Assembly (NCBI RefSeq): GCF_007992455.1
Contig: NZ_BKAH01000012.1
Span: forward strand, 1-64,000
Source of the DNA: Microbacterium saccharophilum
GTDB taxonomy: Bacteria > Actinomycetota > Actinomycetes > Actinomycetales > Microbacteriaceae
Direction of reading: 5' to 3'
Length of the DNA stretch: 64,000 nucleotides
The position numbers and the translations under genes were made by a program. Below, in pieces: positions 8,836-17,556 of this stretch (positions are counted from its first letter, which is position 1; every line of letters starts with the position of its first letter). Below the pieces are notes generated by a model that was not told the DNA's origin, did not search any database, and saw nothing but the letters and a program-made list of their open reading frames with translations.

Positions 8836-9279
8836 TCATGCGAGGGGAGCGTCACCCGCAGGCTCAGCGTCTGGGCGGATGCGGACCATCCACGTCATCT
8901 CGCCGGACAGCTCCGCCCAGCCGAACTGCTCGTACAGGCCCTGTGCATCGGCGGTCGCGAGGACGATCCGCTTCGGTCCCCGCGGTGTGACGTCATCGAG
9001 GACGCCCGACACGAGCATCTTCCCGATGCCTTTTCCGCGTGCGGCCGCGTCGACGAAGACGTCGCACAGCCAGCCGAAGAAGACGCCGTCCGTCACCAGG
9101 CGGGCGTAGCCGACCTGTCGGCCCGTCGGCTCCTCGTACACGCCGTAGTTCCGCGAGGCCGCCATCGCGGCATCCTGATCGGCGCGCGACCGTCCTTTCG
9201 CCCAGTACGACTCCTCGCTGAGCCACCGGTGCACGAGGGCGCGATCGACCCGGTCGACGTCGGAGCTGAAGACGAACAT
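8836..9279 (-). CDS. GNAT-family N-acetyltransferase
   Basis: A 147-aa protein with the GNAT core. VGYARLVTDGVFFGWLCDVFVDAAARGKGIG (about 56-86) contains the acetyl-CoA pyrophosphate-binding RGKGIG loop, and GLYEQFGWAEL (about 114-124) is the typical C-terminal strand. The substrate is unknown. The start at 9279 is preceded by TATCGT at 6 nt on the minus strand, consistent with a leaderless message. It is convergent with metH. Confidence 0.88.
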   Translation of the reverse strand: MFVFSSDVDRVDRALVHRWLSEESYWAKGRSRADQDAAMAASRNYGVYEEPTGRQVGYARLVTDGVFFGWLCDVFVDAAARGKGIGKMLVSGVLDDVTPRGPKRIVLATADAQGLYEQFGWAELSGEMTWMVRIRPDAEPAGDAPLA

Positions 9280-9327
9280 GTCGTCACGATAGGGGACGGC
9301 GCCGACGCGGAGCGGCAGAGGCGCGGG

Positions 9328-9723
9328 TCAGGCGACCTGCCGGCCGCACATGCCGCAGACGCCCGTGGCGGGGACCTGGACGAAGCAGTCCGGGCACAGC
9401 GTGACGGGACGTTCGACGACGGGCGCGGCGGCGGCGCGCCGCGGAGGCAGCGCGCGGTCGCGCCGGGCCGTCTCGCGGCGGGTCTCCACGACGGCGGCGA
9501 CCTTCGGCTCCGGCCGATGGGCGACGCAGTAGAAGCGGACGAAGCCCGCGTGATCGTTGGGATGCCGGTGCTTCACGGCCCACAGCTCGGTCCGAGGGTG
9601 CGGCGCCGCATCCACGCCGCAGCCGGCGCAGCGCGTCGGCTCGCCGGGCTGGAAATCGGCGACGAGCATCGGCGTCTCGAACGGGAGACCGTTTCGCCAG
9701 TCGGATGAGTTGGTGATCTTCAT
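9328..9723 (-). CDS. Zinc-ribbon-containing protein of unknown function
   Basis: A 131-aa protein with two likely zinc sites: CAGC with later YCVAHRP in the N-terminal half, and CPDC...CGMC at the C-terminus. Between them lies a basic Arg/Ala-rich linker. The ATG at 9723 (MKITNSSDW) is preceded by AAGGACC; the longer frame to 9744 lacks a site. I do not recognise a functional family. The paired CxxC motifs suggest structural zinc and perhaps nucleic-acid or protein binding. Confidence 0.65.
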   Translation of the reverse strand: MKITNSSDWRNGLPFETPMLVADFQPGEPTRCAGCGVDAAPHPRTELWAVKHRHPNDHAGFVRFYCVAHRPEPKVAAVVETRRETARRDRALPPRRAAAAPVVERPVTLCPDCFVQVPATGVCGMCGRQVA

Positions 9724-9765
9724 GGCAGGTCCTTCCGGCGGCATCCTGGAAAGGAACCGCCCCCC

Positions 9766-12705
9766 TCAGTTTCCCACGCCGACGCGGAGTGCGGGGACCA
9801 CCGGGGTGGGAGGCGCCGTGATCGGCTTCGCGCGCCGCAGCGCCGCGAGGATGGGGCGGCCGACCAGGAGCAGGCCGAGGACCGTCGTGACGGCGCGGAG
9901 CGTGTCCCAGCCGGCCGTCGAGGTCAGGAGCGAGTAGACGAGGAAGCTGCCGAGGTTCTCGGTGAGTGAGCCGCCCGGTACGTAGGAGATGCCGGTCCCC
10001 GAACCGACGGCGAACGGCCAGAACCACAGGTTCATCAGCAGCCCGAAGAGATAGGAGGCGGCGACGCCGTACCCGCACAGCAGCGCGATCTCGCCGCGAC
10101 CGCGGATGCCGCGGGGGAGGAGCCCGGCACCAGCCCCGACCCACCCGCACGCGAACATCTGGAACGGCAGCCAGGGCCCGACCCCGCCCCACACGATCGC
10201 GGACAGGCCGACGGCTGCAGCGCCGAGCAGCAGCCCGAATCTCGCGCCGTACGCCCGCCCCGCGAGGATCAGCAGCACGAACAGCGCCTCGACGCCGCCG
10301 ACTCCGGTGCCGGCGATGCGGATCGCGGCGCCGACCGCGGCGAGCACGGCGAGGAGCGCGAGCGTGTGCGCGGAGCGCACCGAGCCGTCGAGGGCCGCGA
10401 AGACCACGAGGACGGCGACGGGTGCGAGGGCGAGGGCGATGAACGGCACGGCGGCATGCGCCTGCTCGGGAAGGGCGGATGCCACGAGCGGCCACGTGAA
10501 CGCGGCGAGGGCCGCGACGTTCGCGGCGACGAGCGCACCGCGACGGAGCCGGGTCGCGCTCGACGTCCGGAGCCCGCGCCGCGCGAGCGCGCTCCGGTGC
10601 GGGCGGGACGGACCGGTGCGGGCGGGCGGTGCCAGGAGGGGAGGGATCGTGGAGGAAACCACGGCGGGCGGGGCGACCTCGAGGCGCCGGCCGATCCGCG
10701 TCGGCGCGAGGGCGGCATCCGCCGTCGGCAGGGGCTCAGCCCGAGACAGCGACAACAGGAGGTCCGACGCCGTGGCATCCGGCAACCGCCCCGCGCGGAT
10801 CGGGATCACGCGCGCGCCCAGTGCGGCGGCGAACACGCCGTCGTGGGTGGCCAGCAGCACGGCGGCACCGGCGTCCGCCTCCGCAGCGAGGGCTCCGGCG
10901 ACGAGACGCCGGGCCGCCGGATCCAGCCCGCGCGTCGGCTCGTCCACGAGGAGGACGCGCGGGCAGTGGGCCGTCTGGAGCGCGATCGCGAGGCAGCGGC
11001 GCTCGCCGACGGACAGGTCGCGCGGATGCTGGCCGAGGCGCCGCACGAAGCCGGGGCCGTCGACGTCGAGACCGAGGAAGGACGCGAAGCGGGCGGCCGT
11101 GGCATCCTGCGGCAGTCCTGCCCGCCGGTCGGCGTGCCGGCACTCCGCCGCCACGGTGTCGCGGAGGAAGAGGTCGTCGGACGCATCGGGGACGAGCGCG
11201 ATCTCCCGTCCGCGGGGCGCGTCGCCGCCGACCCGTACCTCGCCCGCCGCGCGGCGGGCCGAGACGGCGAGCGCGGCGAGCAGGCTCGACTTCCCCGCGC
11301 CGTTCGGGCCGGTGAGCGCGGCGATCTCGCCGGGCGCCACGCGCAGCGCGGCATCCTGCACGACCGTCGTCGCGCCGTGCCGCACCGTCACCCCGGCCGC
11401 CGTGAGCCCCGGCATCCCGGCCGTCCGTCGGAGATCCGCACGGGGTCGGCGGAATCCGTCCGAAAGCTCCGACGAAGCGCGGATCTCCGAGGAACCGTCG
11501 GCCACGGGGATATCCTGCAGCCCGCCGTGGGAGACCCGCAGGATGCGGTCGGCCGAGGCCGCGAGGTCTGCGGTCCGGTGCTCGGCGACGACGACGCACA
11601 CCCCCGCCTCGTGCGCGAGAGCAGCCAGCAGCGCGGCGATCCGCGCCCGCGCCCGCACGTCGAGGTCGGCGAGCGGCTCATCGACCAGCAGCAGGATCGG
11701 ATGCTCGATGACCGCCGCCGCGATCGCGACGAGCGTCGCCTCGCCCGCCGAGAGGCCCGTGATCGGCCGGTCGAGGAGCGCGGTGATCCCGACTCGCTCG
11801 GCGACCTCCGCGACCCGGGCGGCGACGATGACGGGCGCGACGCCGCGCAGCTCGAGGGCCAGGCCGACCTCGTCGGCGACGCGCGTCGTCGCGAACGCGT
11901 CGCGCGGGTTCTGCAGGACGACCCCGACGGTGCGGGCGGTGTCGCGCGGCGGGACGGCCGCGCGGTCGAGCCCGACCACGTGCACAGCGCCGGACAGCGC
12001 GCCGCCGTCGACGTGGGAGTGCAGGCCGCTGAGCGTGCGCAGCAGCGTCGATTTCCCCGAGCCCGTGTGGCCCGAGACGACGACGAGCGTGCCCGGGTCC
12101 AGAGCCAGCTCGTCGACGCGCAGCACGTCCCCGCCGCCGAACCCCGCGGCAGCGCCGCGCAGCACGACCGGTTCGGCGCACGCCCCCTCCAGACCGCTCC
12201 CGCCGTACCCGCGCAGTTCGAGGGCCGCGGCGACCGCCGTCGCCCGCTCGAGCGTGCGCTCCAGGACGGGGGAGAGGATGCGGGCGCCCCGACGCTCACC
12301 GCGCAGCCGGCGCGCGAACCGCACGGCGCGGACGGCATCCGCGAGCGCCGGAAGCGTCGCCCACGCGACCGACAGCATCCGGGCGATGCCGCGGAACGGC
12401 CCGCGTCGCGCGCCGCGTGCGAGCAGGCGAGGCAGATCCAGTGCGGCGTTCAGCACCCCGAACGCGAGGATCGTCGCCGCGACCGGCGCCGCGCCGAGCG
12501 CCGCCGCCCACAGCCCGTCGGTCGTGGCCGGACCGAGGGCGACGACGTGCGCGAACGGCGGAGGCAGCCGCAGGCTCGGCAGGTCGAGCACGACCGCGCC
12601 CGATCCGTCGGCGCCGTGGAACAGCACCCGGTACACGACCCGGACGACGATGAAGCCCGCGGCGAGGGCCGCCGCGGCCTTCAGCGGTCCGGGGCGCAGC
12701 GTCAC
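9766..12705 (-). CDS. ECF transporter fused as EcfT-EcfA-EcfA'-S component
   Basis: A single 979-aa protein that appears to contain a whole energy-coupling-factor importer. Residues 1-190 are an EcfT-like membrane scaffold. The first ATPase (about 190-410) shows GHTGSGKST, a Q-loop LQNPRDAF, the variant signature LSAGE and LLLVDEPLADLD. The second (about 440-650) shows GPNGAGKSS, LSVGER and LLVDEPTRGLDP. Residues about 718-979 carry five to six helices, like an S component. The GTG start overlaps the stop of the lipoprotein gene (12702-12705). The substrate is unproven; cobalamin is attractive given metH and the lipoprotein. Confidence 0.85.
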   Translation of the reverse strand: MTLRPGPLKAAAALAAGFIVVRVVYRVLFHGADGSGAVVLDLPSLRLPPPFAHVVALGPATTDGLWAAALGAAPVAATILAFGVLNAALDLPRLLARGARRGPFRGIARMLSVAWATLPALADAVRAVRFARRLRGERRGARILSPVLERTLERATAVAAALELRGYGGSGLEGACAEPVVLRGAAAGFGGGDVLRVDELALDPGTLVVVSGHTGSGKSTLLRTLSGLHSHVDGGALSGAVHVVGLDRAAVPPRDTARTVGVVLQNPRDAFATTRVADEVGLALELRGVAPVIVAARVAEVAERVGITALLDRPITGLSAGEATLVAIAAAVIEHPILLLVDEPLADLDVRARARIAALLAALAHEAGVCVVVAEHRTADLAASADRILRVSHGGLQDIPVADGSSEIRASSELSDGFRRPRADLRRTAGMPGLTAAGVTVRHGATTVVQDAALRVAPGEIAALTGPNGAGKSSLLAALAVSARRAAGEVRVGGDAPRGREIALVPDASDDLFLRDTVAAECRHADRRAGLPQDATAARFASFLGLDVDGPGFVRRLGQHPRDLSVGERRCLAIALQTAHCPRVLLVDEPTRGLDPAARRLVAGALAAEADAGAAVLLATHDGVFAAALGARVIPIRAGRLPDATASDLLLSLSRAEPLPTADAALAPTRIGRRLEVAPPAVVSSTIPPLLAPPARTGPSRPHRSALARRGLRTSSATRLRRGALVAANVAALAAFTWPLVASALPEQAHAAVPFIALALAPVAVLVVFAALDGSVRSAHTLALLAVLAAVGAAIRIAGTGVGGVEALFVLLILAGRAYGARFGLLLGAAAVGLSAIVWGGVGPWLPFQMFACGWVGAGAGLLPRGIRGRGEIALLCGYGVAASYLFGLLMNLWFWPFAVGSGTGISYVPGGSLTENLGSFLVYSLLTSTAGWDTLRAVTTVLGLLLVGRPILAALRRAKPITAPPTPVVPALRVGVGN

Positions 12706-13223
12706 GGAGTCGGCGCCGCCGGCTCGCCGTTGAGGGTGAAGAGCAGTTCGACGCTGTCGCCCGGCTCGAGGGAGAGGGTCGCGGCGCCTTCCGTCGCGTA
12801 GCCCCATTCGCCGCCGGCCGGCTTCTCCCACAGCGACCAGTACGCGAACGCGGCCGGCATGCTCTCGCATGTCTCGGTGTACTCCGTGCCGTCCTCCGCG
12901 ACGAGCACCTCGTCCGCGGCGGGCGCGCCGTTGACGCGGCACACGATGTCCTCGGGGTACTGGGTCGTCCCGACCGTCTCCACACCCGCCTCGGCGAACG
13001 CGTCGGCCGCGATGACCGCCTCGCCCGTCTCGATGCACGCCTCTGACGACACCTCGTCCGCGTCGGCCAGGTCGCCGGCGTCGACGATCACGGTCACGCC
13101 CGCGCACTCGCCATCCGCCGTGGCGGCGGGGCTCGGGGGGGAGGGCGTCGGGGAGGAGGAGCACGCGCCGAGCGTGAGGGCGAGCGCGGCGGCGGCCGCC
13201 AGGGTGAGGAGCTTCGAAGTCAC
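12702..13223 (-). CDS. Secreted lipoprotein, transcobalamin-C/DUF4430-like
   Basis: A 173-aa protein with a signal peptide and lipobox LGAC (Cys about 21), then a Ser/Pro linker. The C-terminal domain ends in AFAYWSLWEKPAGGEWGYA and LEPGDSVELLF, which recalls the DUF4430/transcobalamin-like C-terminal fold. Four further Cys residues in the mature region could form disulfides. The GTG start lies 6 nt from TACGCT, and the stop overlaps the ECF-transporter start, so both are one operon. Inference: a cell-surface capture protein that hands a vitamin to the importer. Confidence 0.7.
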   Translation of the reverse strand: MTSKLLTLAAAAALALTLGACSSSPTPSPPSPAATADGECAGVTVIVDAGDLADADEVSSEACIETGEAVIAADAFAEAGVETVGTTQYPEDIVCRVNGAPAADEVLVAEDGTEYTETCESMPAAFAYWSLWEKPAGGEWGYATEGAATLSLEPGDSVELLFTLNGEPAAPTP

Positions 13224-13289
13224 CGATCCAGCGTAGGCCGCGGCATCCCTCGCCGCCGGGCCGGCGGACCCGGCGCGTAATCTGGTCGG

Positions 13290-14192
13290 GTGACCGTTTC
13301 CGATCTGTTCGACCCGACCGAGTGGATGCCGGCACCCGGCGCCGACGGCTATTCCGACATCACGGCGCACGTGTCGAACGACGGGCGGATCGCGCGCATC
13401 GCCTTCGACCGGCCCGAGGTGCGCAACGCGTTCCGGCCGCACACCGTCGACGAGCTGTACCGCGCCCTCGACATCGCCCGGCAGGACCCGAAGATCGGCG
13501 TCGTGCTGCTCACCGGCAACGGCCCGAGCGCGAAGGACGGCGGCTGGGCGTTCTGCTCCGGCGGCGACCAGCGCATCCGCGGCCGCGACGGCTACAAGTA
13601 CTCCGACTCCGAGACCGCCGTCGGCGACCCCGCCCGCGCAGGACGCCTGCACATCCTGGAGGTCCAGCGCCTCATCCGGTTCATGCCGAAGGTCGTCATC
13701 GCCGTCATCCCCGGGTGGGCCGCGGGCGGCGGGCATTCGCTGCACATCGTGTGCGACCTCTCGATCGCGTCCGCCGAGCACGGCCGGTTCAAGCAGACCG
13801 ACGCCGACGTCGGCTCGTTCGACGCCGGCTACGGGTCGGCGTACATGGCCCGCCAGGTGGGGCAGAAGGTCGCGCGGGAGGTGTTCTTCCTCGCCGAGGA
13901 GTACTCGGCCCAGCGCGCCTACGAAATGGGCGCTGTCAACCGCGTCGTCCCGCACGCCGACCTCGAGCGGGAGGCCATCGCGATGGCGCGCACGATCCTC
14001 GGGAAGTCGCCCACCGCGATCCGGATGCTGAAGTTCGCGTTCAACGCCGTCGACGACGGGATGGTCGGCCAGCAGGTGTTCGCCGGGGAGGCCACTCGGC
14101 TCGCCTACGGCACGGACGAGGCCGTCGAAGGCCGCGACGCGTTCCTCGAGAAGCGCGACCCGGACTGGTCCGCATACCCGTACCACTACTGA
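13290..14192 (+). CDS. menB: 1,4-dihydroxy-2-naphthoyl-CoA synthase
   Basis: A 300-aa crotonase-fold enzyme that closes the second ring in menaquinone synthesis. Key features: FCSGGDQRIRG (oxyanion-hole segment), a flexible loop rich in Lys/Tyr (DGYKYSDSE), GWAAGGGHSLH, and SFDAGYGSAYMARQVGQ, the MenB-specific segment carrying the catalytic Asp and Tyr. The C-terminus ends in the characteristic aromatic tail AYPYHY. The GTG start lies 6 nt after TAATCT (13278-13283). It overlaps menE by one base (TGATG), forming a menBE unit. Confidence 0.97.
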   Translation: MTVSDLFDPTEWMPAPGADGYSDITAHVSNDGRIARIAFDRPEVRNAFRPHTVDELYRALDIARQDPKIGVVLLTGNGPSAKDGGWAFCSGGDQRIRGRDGYKYSDSETAVGDPARAGRLHILEVQRLIRFMPKVVIAVIPGWAAGGGHSLHIVCDLSIASAEHGRFKQTDADVGSFDAGYGSAYMARQVGQKVAREVFFLAEEYSAQRAYEMGAVNRVVPHADLEREAIAMARTILGKSPTAIRMLKFAFNAVDDGMVGQQVFAGEATRLAYGTDEAVEGRDAFLEKRDPDWSAYPYHY

Positions 14193-15340
14193 TGCGACTC
14201 GAGCCGGTCGACACCGCCGACGCGCGGGCCGTGCTCCGCGCCCTGCGCGGCGCCGTCCTGGGTGCCGGTCCGGCGGTGGCGCTCGGCGGTGCGGTGCCCC
14301 GCGAGGTCCCGGCCGGGACCGCCGTGGTCGTCACGACCTCCGGCTCGACGGGCTACCCGAAGAGCGTCGTGCTGAGCCGGTCCGCGCTCACTTCCGGCGC
14401 CCTCGCCACGGCCGACCGGCTCGGCTCCGGCTCGTGGCTCCTCGCCCTCCCGCCCTCCTACGTCGCCGGCGTGCAGGTGCTCGTGCGCGCGCTCATCGCG
14501 GGGCGGGAGCCCGCCATGCTCACCGGCTCGTTCCAGCCGGAGGCGTTCGCGGCGGCGGCCGCCGGCATGGCATCCAGCGAGCACGGCCACCGGGTGCCCA
14601 CGTACACCTCCCTCGTCCCGGCGCAGCTGCAGACGCTGCTGGATGCCGGTGCGGCCGACCCGCGGGTGACCGCGGCCCTCGCGTCGTTCGAGGCGATCCT
14701 CGTCGGGGGTCAGGCGCTGCCGGCGGTGCTGGCCGAACGTGCCGCCGCCGCGGGGGCGCGGGTGGTGCGCACGTACGGCTCGAGCGAGACGAGCGGCGGG
14801 TGCGTCTACGACGGCGTTCCGCTCGACGGGGTCGGCGTCCGCGTCGTGGACGGTGAGGTGCAGCTGTCCGGCCCCACGCTCGCGGACGGGTATCTCGATG
14901 ATCCCGAGCGGACCGCCACCGCCTTCCTGCGCGACGCCGACGGCACGCGCTGGTACCGCACGGGGGATGCCGGCACGTTCGACGGCCGGGTGCTGCAGGT
15001 GACCGGGCGCATCGACAACGTCATCGTGTCCGGCGGCATCAACGTGTCGCTCGACCGTGTCGAGCGCGTCGTGCGCGGCATCGCGGGGATGGCATCCGCC
15101 GTCGTCGTCCCGGTCGCCGACGAGCGCTGGGGGCAGGCCTCCGTCGTCGTGGCGCCCCGCAGCGCCGGCGCCGTCGTCGAGGCCGACACGGAGGAGCTCC
15201 TCGCGATCGTGCGCGCGGCCGTCGCCGAGGAGCTCGGTGCCCCGGCCCGACCCCGCGCCGTCCTGCTCGTCGACGACATGCCGCACCTGGCCAGCGGCAA
15301 GCCCGACCGTGCCGCGCTGCGCGCCCTGGCGGGCGGCTGA
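14192..15340 (+). CDS. menE: o-succinylbenzoate-CoA ligase
   Basis: A 382-aa ANL-superfamily adenylating enzyme, compact as in actinobacterial MenE. Motifs: TTSGSTGYPKSVVLS (P-loop), RTYGSSETSGG, YRTGDAG, NVIVSGGINVSL and the C-terminal ASGKPDR carrying the catalytic Lys. It activates o-succinylbenzoate to its CoA thioester, the substrate of MenB encoded directly upstream. The start is the ATG overlapping the menB stop. An open frame extends back through menB but is not coding. Confidence 0.95.
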   Translation: MRLEPVDTADARAVLRALRGAVLGAGPAVALGGAVPREVPAGTAVVVTTSGSTGYPKSVVLSRSALTSGALATADRLGSGSWLLALPPSYVAGVQVLVRALIAGREPAMLTGSFQPEAFAAAAAGMASSEHGHRVPTYTSLVPAQLQTLLDAGAADPRVTAALASFEAILVGGQALPAVLAERAAAAGARVVRTYGSSETSGGCVYDGVPLDGVGVRVVDGEVQLSGPTLADGYLDDPERTATAFLRDADGTRWYRTGDAGTFDGRVLQVTGRIDNVIVSGGINVSLDRVERVVRGIAGMASAVVVPVADERWGQASVVVAPRSAGAVVEADTEELLAIVRAAVAEELGAPARPRAVLLVDDMPHLASGKPDRAALRALAGG

Positions 15341-15348
15341 GCGAATCG

Positions 15349-15744
15349 CTAGCGGTCGGCGGTGAACGGCCCCGTCTGGACGACGCAGAACCGGTTGCCC
15401 TCGGTGTCCTCCAGCACGACCCAGTCGGCATCCTCCGGGTAGCCCTGCCAGTCGACCTCGCGCGCGCCCAGGGACAGCAGCCGCTCCACCTCCGCGGACT
15501 GGTCCTCGGCGTACAGGTCGAGGTGGATGCGCGGCGGGTAGTGCTGCGGATACCCCGTGACCGACAGGGCGATGCTCGCCTCCCGTCCCGACCAGTGGCC
15601 CTTCTCCGCCGGGTCGAGGATGACCCAGTCATCCGACGGCTCCCCGCGAGGCCGGTAGCCCAGCGCCGCAGTCCAGAACGCGCTCGCGCGGGGGATGTCC
15701 TCGACGGTGAGGACGATCGTGCCGATGATCAGCATGTCGGCCAT
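15349..15744 (-). CDS. VOC (glyoxalase-fold) family protein
   Basis: A single-domain VOC protein of about 131 aa. The pattern is TIVLTVEDIPRASAFWTAALGY, then IHLDLYAEDQ, then DWVVLEDTEGNRFCVVQTG, with His and Glu in metal-ligand-like positions. The substrate is unknown. The start is uncertain: ATG at 15744 (MADMLII) and 15765 (MSAPAAT) are both possible, and neither has a good ribosome binding site. It converges with menE and diverges from menA. Confidence 0.82.
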   Translation of the reverse strand: MADMLIIGTIVLTVEDIPRASAFWTAALGYRPRGEPSDDWVILDPAEKGHWSGREASIALSVTGYPQHYPPRIHLDLYAEDQSAEVERLLSLGAREVDWQGYPEDADWVVLEDTEGNRFCVVQTGPFTADR

Positions 15745-15791
15745 TGTCGCCGCCGGGGCCGACATCGACCAGGGGCCTACAATGACTGCTC

Positions 15792-16772
15792 GTGGCAGCC
15801 AGCACCCGGAAGAAGCGCCCGCACGGCGGATCGCAGAAGAAGCAACCCCGCGGGAACCCGCAGAAGGCGCACGTCTCGCGCGATCCGCGGGCGGTGACGC
15901 CGGCGACGCGGGGCGACTGGATCGGCGCGGCCCGGCTGCGTACGCTGCCGCTGGCCGTGACGCCCGTGCTCATCGGGACGGGCGCGGCGCTGATCGTGGA
16001 GCCGCGGCTGCACTGGGTCATCGCGCTCTGCTGCCTGATCGTCGCCGTCGCGCTCCAGGTCGGGGTCAACTACGCCAACGACTACTCGGACGGCATCCGC
16101 GGCACCGACGACCACCGGGTGGGGCCCGCCCGGCTCACGGCCTCGCGCAAGGCGAAGCCGCGCACCGTCCTCATCGTGGCGCTGGCCTTCTTCGCGCTCG
16201 CCGCGATCGCGGGCCTCGCGATCGTCATCCGCACCCAGCACTGGTGGATGCTCCTGATCGGCGCGGCGTGCATCGTCGCCGCGTGGTTCTACACCGGCGG
16301 CAAGCGCCCATACGGGTACGCGGGTCTCGGCGAGCTCTTCGTCTTCGTGTTCTTCGGGCTCGTCGCCACGATCGGCACGACCTTCGTGCAGGTCGGCATC
16401 GTGCCGCAGGAAGCGTGGTTCGGGGCCGTCGCGGCGGGGATGCTGGCGTGCGCCGTGCTGCTCGCGAACAACCTTCGCGACATCGACCAGGACCGGGTCG
16501 CCGGCAAGCGCACCCTCACGGTCCGGATCGGCAAGCGCGCGACCCAGGTGCTCTACACGGTGCTCGTGCTCCTGCCGTTCGGGATCGCCGCGGTCCTGGC
16601 CCTCGTATACCCGATCGCGTGGCTGACGCTCCTGGCGCTCATCCCGGCGGCCGCGGCGATCCTCATCGTCTGGACCTACCGCCTGCCGCGGGAGCTCGTC
16701 GTCGCCCTCGCACTCACGTCACTGACGTCGGTCGCCGTCGGCGGCTTCCTGTTCTGGGCATTCGCCGGCTGA
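15792..16772 (+). CDS. menA: 1,4-dihydroxy-2-naphthoate polyprenyltransferase
   Basis: A 326-aa UbiA-superfamily membrane enzyme with a basic 40-residue N-terminal tail and about nine helices. Both Asp-rich motifs are present: NYANDYSDGIRGTD (about 96-109) and NNLRDIDQDRVAGKRT (about 233-248), which bind prenyl diphosphate via Mg. It attaches the isoprenoid tail to DHNA at the membrane, giving demethylmenaquinone. TACAAT (15778-15783) lies 8 nt before the GTG start, close to the leaderless spacing. The long-chain donor would come from the polyprenyl synthase at 23709. Confidence 0.95.
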   Translation: MAASTRKKRPHGGSQKKQPRGNPQKAHVSRDPRAVTPATRGDWIGAARLRTLPLAVTPVLIGTGAALIVEPRLHWVIALCCLIVAVALQVGVNYANDYSDGIRGTDDHRVGPARLTASRKAKPRTVLIVALAFFALAAIAGLAIVIRTQHWWMLLIGAACIVAAWFYTGGKRPYGYAGLGELFVFVFFGLVATIGTTFVQVGIVPQEAWFGAVAAGMLACAVLLANNLRDIDQDRVAGKRTLTVRIGKRATQVLYTVLVLLPFGIAAVLALVYPIAWLTLLALIPAAAAILIVWTYRLPRELVVALALTSLTSVAVGGFLFWAFAG

Positions 16773-16806
16773 CGCGGGTGACCGCGACGCGTCCGTGCGG
16801 AGTGGC

Positions 16807-17061
16807 TCAGCGCGCGTCTTCGGCTTCCTCGTCGCTCGGCGCGGTCCGCTCCTCCGCTCGGCGCCGGCGAAGCCCCGAGGTCATGTCATCCAGGGGCTTG
16901 CGCAGGAGCAGCAGTGAGAGGCTGAGGCCGATGAGGGCCGCGAAGATCGCGGCGAGCCAGTAATACTCGCGGAGGATCGGGAAGAGCATCATGATCCCGA
17001 ACGGCACGAGGAAGAACAGCAGCCGCAGCACCGTGTAGACGAGGGCGGAACGGGCGCGCAT
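16807..17061 (-). CDS. DUF4229-type small membrane protein
   Basis: An 84-aa protein with two transmembrane segments (about 8-27 and 33-53), a LRKPLDDM motif after the second helix, and a basic then acidic tail. This matches the DUF4229 pattern that is regularly found among actinobacterial menaquinone genes. Function is unknown; association with men genes is the only clue. TAGACT lies 6 nt before the ATG on the minus strand. Confidence 0.75.
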   Translation of the reverse strand: MRARSALVYTVLRLLFFLVPFGIMMLFPILREYYWLAAIFAALIGLSLSLLLLRKPLDDMTSGLRRRRAEERTAPSDEEAEDAR

Positions 17062-17126
17062 GCCTCCAGTCTACGGGCCGCCGACTCCCGCGCCCCGGTC
17101 GCGCTTCCCCCGCCTAGGATGGAACC

Positions 17127-17555
17127 GTGGCGCGAGTCCTGCTTCCTCTGGCTCTGCTGCTGATCGCGTTCTGGGTCTTCAGCATCGTCGACTGTGCCCT
17201 CCAGCCGCCGACCCGCCACCGCGGCGTCAGCAAGCCGGTGTGGCTGCTGATCGTCATCCTGCTGCCCGTCGTCGGCGGCATCCTGTGGCTCGCGGTCGGA
17301 CGCACGAAGCGGCGCACGCCGCCGGTGTTCCGTGCCCCCGACGACAACCCCGACTTCCTGGGACGCATCGGCACGATCAGCGACCAGGACGAGCGCATCC
17401 GGCGTCTCGAGGAGGAGCTCGCCGCCCTCGACGCGGAAGCAGAGGACCCGCCGCGCACCGCGCCGCCGTCCGACGCGCCGACCGAGACCCGGTCGGAGAC
17501 CTCCGGCGACGGCGACTCCGACGAGCCGACCGGCCCGCGCGGCAGCCGCAGCTGA
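17127..17555 (+). CDS. PLDc_N-domain membrane protein
   Basis: A 142-aa protein with two transmembrane helices (about 3-20 and 37-58) around SIVDCALQP and KPVWLLIVILLPVVGGILWLAVG, which is the PLDc_N (cardiolipin-synthase N-terminus) signature without a phospholipase domain. The cytosolic tail is coiled-coil-like, then acidic and low-complexity. It is commonly found between menA and menD in Actinobacteria. The GTG lies 6 nt after TAGGAT. The stop sits directly before the menD ATG. Confidence 0.82.
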   Translation: MARVLLPLALLLIAFWVFSIVDCALQPPTRHRGVSKPVWLLIVILLPVVGGILWLAVGRTKRRTPPVFRAPDDNPDFLGRIGTISDQDERIRRLEEELAALDAEAEDPPRTAPPSDAPTETRSETSGDGDSDEPTGPRGSRS

Positions 17556-17556
17556 G

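Noticed and set aside
10106..12801. Two long plus-strand frames opposite the ECF transporter
   Set aside because: Ser/Arg/Ala-rich or charged low-complexity translations without motifs; the minus strand has both ATPases.
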